From UBA5072 sp041737175 (GTDB taxonomy: Bacteria; Bacteroidota; Bacteroidia; Bacteroidales; UBA10428), in the NCBI GenBank assembly GCA_041737175.1, contig JBGSSF010000002.1:66406-130405 (forward strand): a stretch of 64,000 nucleotides of DNA, read 5' to 3'. Position numbers and translations under genes: made by a program. Within the stretch, counting starts at the first letter, position 1. Each line of letters starts with the position of its first letter. Shown piece by piece: positions 17,040 through 23,795 of this stretch. The notes beneath the pieces were generated by a model. It saw only the letters and a program-made list of their open reading frames with translations, was not told the DNA's origin and searched no databases.

Positions 17040-17834
17040 TCAATCCGGATCTTCGGCGATCAGGCTCTTGATGATTCCCCGTTCGGAAGTCCTGATAAAC
17101 TCAATGACATGATCACGTTCTTCGCACTGCGGCACACTGGCTTCAATGGTCCTGATCGCATCCGAATTGTTGAGTCCTCTCTGGTAGATGGTACGGTAGA
17201 TCTCCTGGATTTCCTGGATCTTATCGGATGAAAAATCACGGCGCCTGAGACCCACCAGGTTCAGTCCGGCGTAAACAACCGGATCCCTGCCTGCCATTAC
17301 GTAGGGGGGAACATCTTTTATAACCTTGCAGCCACCCTGGATCATTACATGACTTCCGATGCGCACGAACTGGTGAACCAGGCTTCCGCCGCCCAGAATG
17401 GCCCAGTCTTCAATGACGACTTCGCCGCCAAGTCCGACATATCCCGAAAGGATACAGTGGTTACCAATCCTGCAGTCGTGGGCAATATGAACATAGGATT
17501 GCAAAAGGCAGTCAGAACCAACCACGGTTTTGCCCTTGGATTTGGTGCCGCGGTTAACTGTCACATATTCCCGGATGGTTGTATTGTCGCCGATCTCAGC
17601 CGTGGTGATCTCGCCCTGGAACTTGAGGTCCTGGGGTATGCCTGAAATTACTGCTCCGGGGAATATGCGGCAGTTTTTTCCGATGCGGGCTCCATCCATA
17701 ATGGTAACATTGTTGGCGATCCAGGTATTGTCGCCGATCTCAACATCTCCATAAATAGCTGTAAAGGGACCTATTTCAACATTTTTCCCGATTTTGGCAT
17801 CGGGATGTAAATAATACAAGGGCTGACTGCTCAT
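17040..17834 (-). CDS. lpxA: UDP-N-acetylglucosamine acyltransferase
   Basis: LpxA performs the first step of lipid A synthesis, moving a 3-hydroxyacyl chain from ACP to UDP-GlcNAc. The 264-residue protein is a left-handed beta-helix with many hexapeptide repeats (for example IGKNVEIGPFTAIYGDVEIG and IGNHCILSGYVGLGGEVVIE). It has the catalytic histidine region YVHIAHDCRIGNH and the family C-terminal helices (LVGLRRRDFSSDKIQEIQEI). It is last in the order lpxD, lpxC-fabZ, lpxA, 30 bp after lpxC-fabZ. Size is normal. Confidence 0.95.
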   Translation of the reverse strand: MSSQPLYYLHPDAKIGKNVEIGPFTAIYGDVEIGDNTWIANNVTIMDGARIGKNCRIFPGAVISGIPQDLKFQGEITTAEIGDNTTIREYVTVNRGTKSKGKTVVGSDCLLQSYVHIAHDCRIGNHCILSGYVGLGGEVVIEDWAILGGGSLVHQFVRIGSHVMIQGGCKVIKDVPPYVMAGRDPVVYAGLNLVGLRRRDFSSDKIQEIQEIYRTIYQRGLNNSDAIRTIEASVPQCEERDHVIEFIRTSERGIIKSLIAEDPD

Positions 17835-17864
17835 CTGAGAATGTATATTTAAAAAATTCGTTTA

Positions 17865-19265
17865 TCATACTTTAGGCTTCCGGGCCAACTGTGCCATGAA
17901 TTCGGCTTCAATCACCATGGTCTCACCTACGAATCCTTCACCGCGGCACAGGGCTATCCCCCGTTTAATGGGTTCTTTCAATTGCATCCTGATATTCAGG
18001 GTATCCCCCGGTACAACCTTGCGTTTGAATCTTACGGAATCAATACGCATGAAATACAGGAGATGGTTATCGGGATCCGGAACGGAACTAAGCAGAAGCA
18101 CTCCGCCGACCTGAGCCAGCGCCTCGATCTGCAAAACACCAGGCATGATCGGCTCTTCAGGGAAATGTCCTGTAAAGAATGATTCATTCATGGTGACATT
18201 TTTGATTCCGGTAACCACCCATTTGTCCAAATAGGTGATCTTATCCACCAGAAGGAACGGATGACGATGTGGTAATATTTTCTGGACCTGGTTAATATCG
18301 TAAAGCGGAACCTGGTCGGGATCATAATGGGGTGGCAACGGCTTATTATGGCTTGCTTTGATGTTTTTGCGGAGGATTTTGGCAAATTCCACGTTCGCAT
18401 TGTGACCGGGTTTATTGGCAATAATGCGCCCCTTCAGCCGAACGCCGCAAAGCGCCAGATCGCCGATCACATCCAGCAGTTTATGGCGGGCGGGTTCATT
18501 GGCAAAGGCAAGTTCGACATTATTTAGAATGCCTTCGGGCTTGACCTTGATGCTGGGTTTGTTAAACACCCTGGCCAGCCTGTCGATTTCATCCTGAGAT
18601 ACCGGGCGGTCAATGATCACAATGGCATTGTCGAGATCACCCCCTTTGATCAGATTATTCTTTTGCAGGTATTCGAGTTCATGGAGAAAAACAAAGGTCC
18701 GGCAGGCGGAAAAACCAGATTTGAATTCACTGATGTTTTTCATTGAGGCATACTGGTGTCCGACGACCTTGGAGTCATAATCAATATGTACATCAATTAA
18801 AAAGTCATTGTCAGGATAAGCAACAATTTCGATGCCCCTGGCTTCATCTTTGTATTCGACTTTTTCACGTATGGTATAGTAAACCCGGTCGGCCTCCTGC
18901 TCAACAATGCCTGCGGACAAGATTGCCGAAACGAAAGGTTTGGAGCTGCCATCGATAATGGGAACTTCGGGGCCGTTGATTTCCATAAGCGCATTATCAA
19001 CGCCCAAGCCGTATAACGCTGCCAGTAAATGTTCCACGGTGGTTATCGAAGCGCCCTTGTCAACGATGGTGGTGCTTCGTTCGGTTATTTTCACATACTC
19101 AGCAAGTGCCCTGATAACCGGTGTGCCTTCCACATCTGTCCTTCTAAACTGATATCCGTGATTTTCCGGGGCAGGATTTATGATTACCTCAACTTCAACT
19201 CCTGAATGCAATCCATTTCCTTTAAGACTTACCGGTTTAGCAATTGTTCTTTGCTTTTCAGTCAT
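17865..19265 (-). CDS. lpxC-fabZ: fused UDP-3-O-acyl-GlcNAc deacetylase / 3-hydroxyacyl-ACP dehydratase
   Basis: A 466-residue fusion typical of Bacteroidota. Residues 1 to about 305 are LpxC, the zinc-dependent deacetylase that commits to lipid A. Zinc ligands and catalytic residues are visible in TTVEHLLAALYG, HKLLDVIGDLALCG and KPGHNANVEFAK. Residues from about 318 onward are FabZ, the dehydratase of fatty acid synthesis, with ILPHRHPFLLVDKI (catalytic His) and FTGHFPEEPIMPGVLQIEAL (catalytic Glu). Fusing them may help balance lipid A against fatty acid flux, which is inference. The ATG at 19265 is right for LpxC (MTEKQRTIAKPVSLKGNGLH). Confidence 0.96.
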   Translation of the reverse strand: MTEKQRTIAKPVSLKGNGLHSGVEVEVIINPAPENHGYQFRRTDVEGTPVIRALAEYVKITERSTTIVDKGASITTVEHLLAALYGLGVDNALMEINGPEVPIIDGSSKPFVSAILSAGIVEQEADRVYYTIREKVEYKDEARGIEIVAYPDNDFLIDVHIDYDSKVVGHQYASMKNISEFKSGFSACRTFVFLHELEYLQKNNLIKGGDLDNAIVIIDRPVSQDEIDRLARVFNKPSIKVKPEGILNNVELAFANEPARHKLLDVIGDLALCGVRLKGRIIANKPGHNANVEFAKILRKNIKASHNKPLPPHYDPDQVPLYDINQVQKILPHRHPFLLVDKITYLDKWVVTGIKNVTMNESFFTGHFPEEPIMPGVLQIEALAQVGGVLLLSSVPDPDNHLLYFMRIDSVRFKRKVVPGDTLNIRMQLKEPIKRGIALCRGEGFVGETMVIEAEFMAQLARKPKV

Positions 19266-19360
19266 TACTATGCTTTAAGATTTCAACACAAAAAACAGGG
19301 CGAAATTATAAAAAATAATTTAAAACCAAGTTAATACAGTGATTTTTAGGAGAGGAGTTG

Positions 19361-19505
19361 GGGTTGTTGTGATGTTGTGATGGTTGTGATGTTGTGATGT
19401 TGTGATGGTTGTGATGTTGTGATGGTTGTGATGTTGTGATGGTTGTGAAGGTTGTGATGGTTGTGAGAGTTATACGCAACAACCACAACCACCACAACCA
19501 CCACA
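19361..19505. repeat. tandem repeat (ggttgtgatgttgtgat type) inside the lpx gene cluster
   Basis: About a dozen near-copies of gttgtgat/ggttgtgat units, ending with several inverted accacaacc units just before the lpxD stop codon. The two halves could form a long hairpin (GTTGTG versus CACAAC). It separates lpxD from lpxC-fabZ in an otherwise co-oriented cluster. A 66-codon low-complexity reading frame through it is not a gene. The 240-bp gap between the two genes holds nothing else. Confidence 0.85.
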
Positions 19506-19509
19506 ACTC

Positions 19510-20547
19510 TTACAACCTCTCCTTCAGCTCCTTCAACTCGTTCTCCAGCGCGGCAATCTTCTTGCTCATTTCGGGAAGGGACTTGTAAACGATCATGGCT
19601 TTGATCTGCTTGGTAACCTCGAGTGCCGGAGAACCCAGAACGGTTTCGTTGTCTTTCAGACTGTTGGATACACCTGATTGCGCTCCGATTTTCACATTGT
19701 CACCAATCTTAAGGTGTCCGGCAAGACCCACCTGTCCGCCAATCTGGCAATTCCGGCCTACTTTGGTGGAACCGGCTATACCAGCCTGGGAGACGATGAC
19801 AGTGTTTTCGCCGATCTCGACGTTGTGTCCGATCTGGATGAGATTATCGAATTTCACACCTTTTCGGATGATGGTTGAACCCATCGTGGCCCTGTCGATG
19901 GTGACATTTGATCCGATTTCGACGCTGTCTTCAATGATCACGTTGCCAACCTGTGGAATTTTTCTGTATTGCTGGTCGGGTTGCTGGACAAATCCAAATC
20001 CGTCGGCACCGATCACCACGCCTGAATGGATGGTGCATTCACGCCCTATAAAACAGCCATGGTAAATCTTTACGCCGGAAAAAATAATCGTATTGTCCAT
20101 GATCTGGGTAAAGTCGCCCACGTAAGACTGCGGATATATTTTAACGTGATTGCCGATCACTGCACCGGGGCCAATGTAGGAGAAAGCACCGATGTATACA
20201 TCTTCTCCGATTTTGGCCTCAGGATGGATATAACAGGGCTGTTCAATGCCCTTTTTCTCGGGAATCATTTTGGTATACAGCTCGAGCAGGGAAGTAAAAG
20301 CATCATAGGCATTATCAACCCTGATGAGGGTTGGCTTGGTTTTCCCGTTTATCTGAAAGTCCTTGTTAATTAATACGATGGATGCTTCAGTGGTATAAAG
20401 GTATTTTTCATATTTGGGATTGGCCAGGAAAGCAAGCGTTCCCTTTTTCCCTTCTTCGATTTTTGAGATATCCGTTACAACTTCATCTGGATTTCCTACT
20501 ATTTCACCCTTGGTAAAATCTGCAATAATTTGGGCAGTAAACTTCAT
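19510..20547 (-). CDS. lpxD: UDP-3-O-(3-hydroxyacyl)glucosamine N-acyltransferase
   Basis: LpxD adds the second acyl chain in lipid A synthesis. With the ATG at 20547 the protein is 345 residues and starts MKFTAQIIADFTKGEIVGNP, the normal LpxD N-terminal domain. From about residue 105 it is a hexapeptide-repeat beta-helix (IGEDVYIGAFSYIGPGAVIG). The catalytic His region is NLIQIGHNVEIGENTVIVSQ and the typical RDATMG-like patch reads VTIDRATMGST. The C-terminus is a helix for trimer packing (LPEMSKKIAALENELKELKE). A longer frame to 20580 overlaps the preceding gene and is less likely. Confidence 0.95.
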   Translation of the reverse strand: MKFTAQIIADFTKGEIVGNPDEVVTDISKIEEGKKGTLAFLANPKYEKYLYTTEASIVLINKDFQINGKTKPTLIRVDNAYDAFTSLLELYTKMIPEKKGIEQPCYIHPEAKIGEDVYIGAFSYIGPGAVIGNHVKIYPQSYVGDFTQIMDNTIIFSGVKIYHGCFIGRECTIHSGVVIGADGFGFVQQPDQQYRKIPQVGNVIIEDSVEIGSNVTIDRATMGSTIIRKGVKFDNLIQIGHNVEIGENTVIVSQAGIAGSTKVGRNCQIGGQVGLAGHLKIGDNVKIGAQSGVSNSLKDNETVLGSPALEVTKQIKAMIVYKSLPEMSKKIAALENELKELKERL

Positions 20548-20573
20548 GCATTCAGTTTTTTCCGGGCCCAAAG

Positions 20574-21833
20574 TTAGCAATTAAACTCAAGATCTTTTGG
20601 ATAGCAAAGAAAATATTTTTTATTCGTCTCCATGAGGTTCTGAAGATGGAAGATATCAGAAGCCTCGGAAAAATCTTTCATTTCACCGGTGTTGTAAAGG
20701 ACTTTAATTGTATCGGTCTTGTCACTGTAGGCTTTATTGGTAATCAATCCGGTGAAAACCAGGAAATTCCCTTCACTCACAGGGAGATTGTATTTGCGGG
20801 CAGCAGCATGGCTGAGTGCGGTTAGCTTTGATTCCTCAAACGGATTTTCCTGGATCTTTACGCGGGGCAATTTCCGGCTCACCAGGTTACGGGATAAAAG
20901 GGAAAGCAGAGGATCGTCGTGGGCGGACCAGGATTTGGCTGAAACCATGATGTCATCGTCATCGAGATTGGCAAAATTATTCAGGATCACCGATTTGCGG
21001 GATTCGAGACTTTCGGGGGTAATGTTGTTCTTCAAAAAATAACCCAGAGAATCCGTGGCATACAGCGATTCGTCAATGCCTGCCAATTCCTTGGCGCGCC
21101 GTAGCAATTGCAGCAAAAGATTCTCCGCCGCAATTACTGTTTTGTGAAAATAGACCTGCCAGTACATCAGGCGGCGTGCAATCAGGAACTTTTCAATGGA
21201 ATAAATGCCTTTGGCCTCCACAACAAGCTGCCCATCCATCACATTCAGCATTTTGATAATTCTTTCGGTACCAATGGTGCCCTCAGCCACACCTGCGTAA
21301 AAGCTGTCCCGCATCAGGTAGTCCATCCTGTCCATGTCAAGCTGGCCTGATACAAGTTGGTGGAGGAATTTTTTCGGGTGTTGGTTGTTAAAAATGGCCA
21401 GCGCCATATCCAGCCTGCCTTCGAATTCCTCGTTCAGGTTATTCATCAGCAGAAGCGAAAGGTCTTCGTGGGTTACGCCGGCAATGATGCTTTCTTCAAG
21501 GGCATGGGAAAAGGGTCCGTGACCGATATCATGGAGAAGGATGGCCGCTGTGGCGGCCTCTGCCTCTTCATCGGTAATCGGGGTACCCTTTTGCCGTATG
21601 TTATCGATAGCCTGCCCCATCAGGTAAACAGCTCCGAGGGCGTGCTGAAACCGCGTGTGGGTGGCACCCGGATAAACAAAGCTTGTCAGACCGAGTTGCC
21701 TGATCCTTCGCAAACGTTGCAGATAGGGATGCTCCAGGAGGTCAAAGATAAAATCCGTTGGAACTATGATGAATCCGTGTACAGGATCATTGATGATTTT
21801 GCGTTTGTTGGGGATGGGTGATTGTTTTGTCAT
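20574..21833 (-). CDS. HD-domain phosphohydrolase (dNTPase-like)
   Basis: A 419-residue protein of the HD superfamily. The metal-binding residues are visible in HTRFQHALG, ILLHDIGHGPFSHALE and MDRMDYLMRDSFYAG, the arrangement found in SAMHD1/YdhJ-like dNTP triphosphohydrolases. It opens KIINDPVHGFIIVP, also typical of that subgroup. The substrate cannot be deduced. The ATG at 21833 is preferred; upstream codons to 21926 read through a dispersed repeat. It is 26 bp upstream of lpxD on the same strand and is commonly found beside lpxD in Bacteroidota, from memory; a direct role in lipid A is not implied. Confidence 0.88.
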   Translation of the reverse strand: MTKQSPIPNKRKIINDPVHGFIIVPTDFIFDLLEHPYLQRLRRIRQLGLTSFVYPGATHTRFQHALGAVYLMGQAIDNIRQKGTPITDEEAEAATAAILLHDIGHGPFSHALEESIIAGVTHEDLSLLLMNNLNEEFEGRLDMALAIFNNQHPKKFLHQLVSGQLDMDRMDYLMRDSFYAGVAEGTIGTERIIKMLNVMDGQLVVEAKGIYSIEKFLIARRLMYWQVYFHKTVIAAENLLLQLLRRAKELAGIDESLYATDSLGYFLKNNITPESLESRKSVILNNFANLDDDDIMVSAKSWSAHDDPLLSLLSRNLVSRKLPRVKIQENPFEESKLTALSHAAARKYNLPVSEGNFLVFTGLITNKAYSDKTDTIKVLYNTGEMKDFSEASDIFHLQNLMETNKKYFLCYPKDLEFNC

Positions 21834-21856
21834 ACCGGGCAGAGTCGAAGCATGAC
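21829..21856. repeat. decayed copy of the cttcgactccgctca hairpin repeat
   Basis: GTCAT...GCAGAGTCGAAGCATGAC resembles one arm of the repeat found in full at 26761-26810 and 40460-40509. It overlaps the start codon of the HD gene, so the repeat may have shaped the gene's 5' end. Confidence 0.5.
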
Positions 21857-21919
21857 AGCAAATTACCGAATATTCTTTCAAATAATCAACAACGCTTTCA
21901 ATTAATATGGTATCCTGTT

Positions 21920-21950
21920 TTTGCATATTGAATTATTATTCTTATCTTTG
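21920..21950 (+). promoter_or_regulatory. promoter of rimP-nusA-infB
   Basis: A textbook Bacteroidota promoter: TTTG at 21920-21923, 19 nt spacer, TATCTTTG at 21943-21950. Both elements match the TTTG / TAnnTTTG consensus and the spacing is optimal. Transcription should begin near 21955. Confidence 0.8.
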
Positions 21951-21966
21951 CCGTGATTTTTACAGG

Positions 21967-21992
21967 ATAGGGGACTCAATGTCCCCTATTTT
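21967..21992 (+). promoter_or_regulatory. leader hairpin of rimP operon (attenuator-like)
   Basis: A perfect 9-bp stem, ATAGGGGAC and GTCCCCTAT, with a 5-nt loop (TCAAT), followed by TTTTG. It lies about 12 nt after the predicted start of transcription and 18 nt before the rimP ATG, so it looks like an intrinsic terminator placed in the leader. NusA, encoded in the operon, acts at such hairpins, which suggests autoregulation; this is inference. Confidence 0.7.
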
Positions 21993-22009
21993 GTTGCAAA
22001 TACAGCGTG

Positions 22010-22483
22010 ATGATCAAAACTGAATTCATCAGGAACCTGTTGGAGGAAGAACTGACCCAAAGAGGTCTCTTCCTGGTGGAAGTCTTGGTAACGCCGGCTA
22101 ACAAGATTGTGGTTTACCTGGATAGCTTAAAGGGAGTTACACTGGATGAATGCATGCAGGTCAGCCGTTTTCTGGAAAGCAGGCTCGACCGGAATGAAGC
22201 GGATTTTGAGCTCGAAGTGTCTTCCCCGGGTTTGGATAAGCCGCTTAAGCTGCCTGTGCAATTTGAGAAAAACGTGGGCAGGATGCTGGATGTGGTGAAA
22301 TCTGACGGAATGAAGATCACGGGAAAACTCTTAGGCATCCGCGGGGGAGTGATTTCCCTTGACACGGAGGTCACAACCAGGGATGGCAGGACAGGCAAGC
22401 GAAAGACAGAGCATGTATTGCAGGAAGTCAGGCAGGAAGCGATAAAAACAGCAAAAGTGAATATAAGTTTAAAAAGCAAATAA
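22010..22483 (+). CDS. rimP: ribosome maturation factor RimP
   Basis: RimP helps mature the 30S subunit. The 157-residue protein has the two-domain layout: an N-terminal alpha/beta domain with FLVEVLVTPANKIVVYLDS and DECMQVSRFLESRLDR, the linking motif FELEVSSPGLDKPLK, and a C-terminal Sm-like barrel (GRMLDVVKSDGMKITGKLLG). The ATG at 22010 is chosen over a GTG one codon earlier. It starts the classic rimP-nusA-infB order, with nusA 4 bp downstream. The C-terminal insertion RDGRTGKRKTEH is a modest Bacteroidota variation. Confidence 0.93.
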   Translation: MIKTEFIRNLLEEELTQRGLFLVEVLVTPANKIVVYLDSLKGVTLDECMQVSRFLESRLDRNEADFELEVSSPGLDKPLKLPVQFEKNVGRMLDVVKSDGMKITGKLLGIRGGVISLDTEVTTRDGRTGKRKTEHVLQEVRQEAIKTAKVNISLKSK

Positions 22484-22487
22484 AAAC

Positions 22488-23726
22488 ATGGAAAACCTTA
22501 ATTTGATCGAAACGTTTTCGGAGTTTAAGGAACTCAAAAGCATTGACCGGGCAACCATGATGAGTGTGCTGGAGGATGTATTCCGCGGTATGCTCGTGAA
22601 AATGTTCGGGTCTGCAGATAATTTCGACATCATCATTAACATTGACAAGGGAGATTTTGAGATCTGGAGAAACCGTGAGGTTGTGGAGGACGGGGAAGTC
22701 ACCGATCCGAACATCCAGATGTCACTTTCCGAGGCCAAGCTCATTGATGAAGAATATGAAGTAGGTGAGGAGGTTACGGATGAAGTGAAACTTCTCGATT
22801 TCGGAAGGCGCGCCATCCTGGCGCTCCGCCAGAACCTTACGGCCAGGATACTCGATCTTGAAAAGAACAACATATTTCAGAAATACCGTGACCGGATCGG
22901 GGATATTATCACCGGAGAAATATACCAGGTGTGGAAACGTGAAATCCTTGTGCTCGATGAAGAAGGGAATGAACTTATCCTGCCCAAATCAGAGCAGATA
23001 CCCACTGACTATTTCCGCAAGGGAGACAGCATAAGGGCTGTTGTGGTAAAGGTAGAAATGCGGAACAACACCCCGCTTATTATTCTTTCGAGAACTTCCC
23101 CGGTATTCCTGGAACGTTTGTTTGAGCTGGAAGTTCCTGAAATTTTTGACGGGCTTATCACGATCAAAAGAATTGTCCGCATCCCTGGTGAAAGAGCCAA
23201 GGTTGCCGTTGAATCCTATGATGAACGCATTGATCCGGTGGGCGCCTGCGTAGGCATGAAGGGTTCGCGTATCCATGGCATCGTAAGGGAATTGAAAAAT
23301 GAAAATATTGATGTCATCAACTACACCAATAATCTTCAGCTTTTTATTACCCGTGCCCTGAGCCCGGCCAAAATATCATCGATCAAGCTTGATGAAAAGA
23401 ATAAAAAGGCAGATGTTTACCTGAAACCCAATGAAGTATCGCTGGCGATCGGCAAGGGCGGTCTGAATATCAAACTGGCCAGTCAGCTTACAGGCTATGA
23501 GATTGACGTATACCGTGAAACGGATTATGCCGATGAGGAAGATGTCAACCTTGAAGAATTTGCAGACGAAATTGACAGCTGGATCATTGATGAACTGAAA
23601 TCCATTGGCTGTGATACAGCGCGCAGTGTTCTCAACCTGAATATGGAAGATCTGGTCAAGCGAACTGATTTAGAAGAAGAAACCATTCGTGAGGTATTAA
23701 AAATTTTAAAAGCCGAATTCGAATAA
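22488..23726 (+). CDS. nusA: transcription termination/antitermination factor NusA
   Basis: NusA binds RNA polymerase and nascent RNA, promoting pausing and termination. In the 412-residue protein the N-terminal domain (residues 1 to about 130) is followed by an S1 domain (ITGEIYQVWKREILVLDEEG), a KH1 domain with GACVGMKGSRIHGIVREL, and a KH2 domain with LAIGKGGLNIKLASQLTGYE. A short C-terminal tail (residues from about 370) has a helix-hairpin-helix-like region, IDELKSIGCDTARSVLNL. The two C-terminal acidic repeats of E. coli NusA are absent, as usual outside gammaproteobacteria. It ends 69 bp before infB. Confidence 0.95.
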   Translation: MENLNLIETFSEFKELKSIDRATMMSVLEDVFRGMLVKMFGSADNFDIIINIDKGDFEIWRNREVVEDGEVTDPNIQMSLSEAKLIDEEYEVGEEVTDEVKLLDFGRRAILALRQNLTARILDLEKNNIFQKYRDRIGDIITGEIYQVWKREILVLDEEGNELILPKSEQIPTDYFRKGDSIRAVVVKVEMRNNTPLIILSRTSPVFLERLFELEVPEIFDGLITIKRIVRIPGERAKVAVESYDERIDPVGACVGMKGSRIHGIVRELKNENIDVINYTNNLQLFITRALSPAKISSIKLDEKNKKADVYLKPNEVSLAIGKGGLNIKLASQLTGYEIDVYRETDYADEEDVNLEEFADEIDSWIIDELKSIGCDTARSVLNLNMEDLVKRTDLEEETIREVLKILKAEFE

Positions 23727-23795
23727 TGCATCACGATAAGAATATATTGGCGGAATTACTAATTTTGACGGTTCAATAATTACCAAAATTCACGG

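Noticed and set aside
19306..19506. 66-codon frame made of TTITTSQPSQHHN repeats
   Set aside because: It is the translation of the tandem repeat, not a gene.
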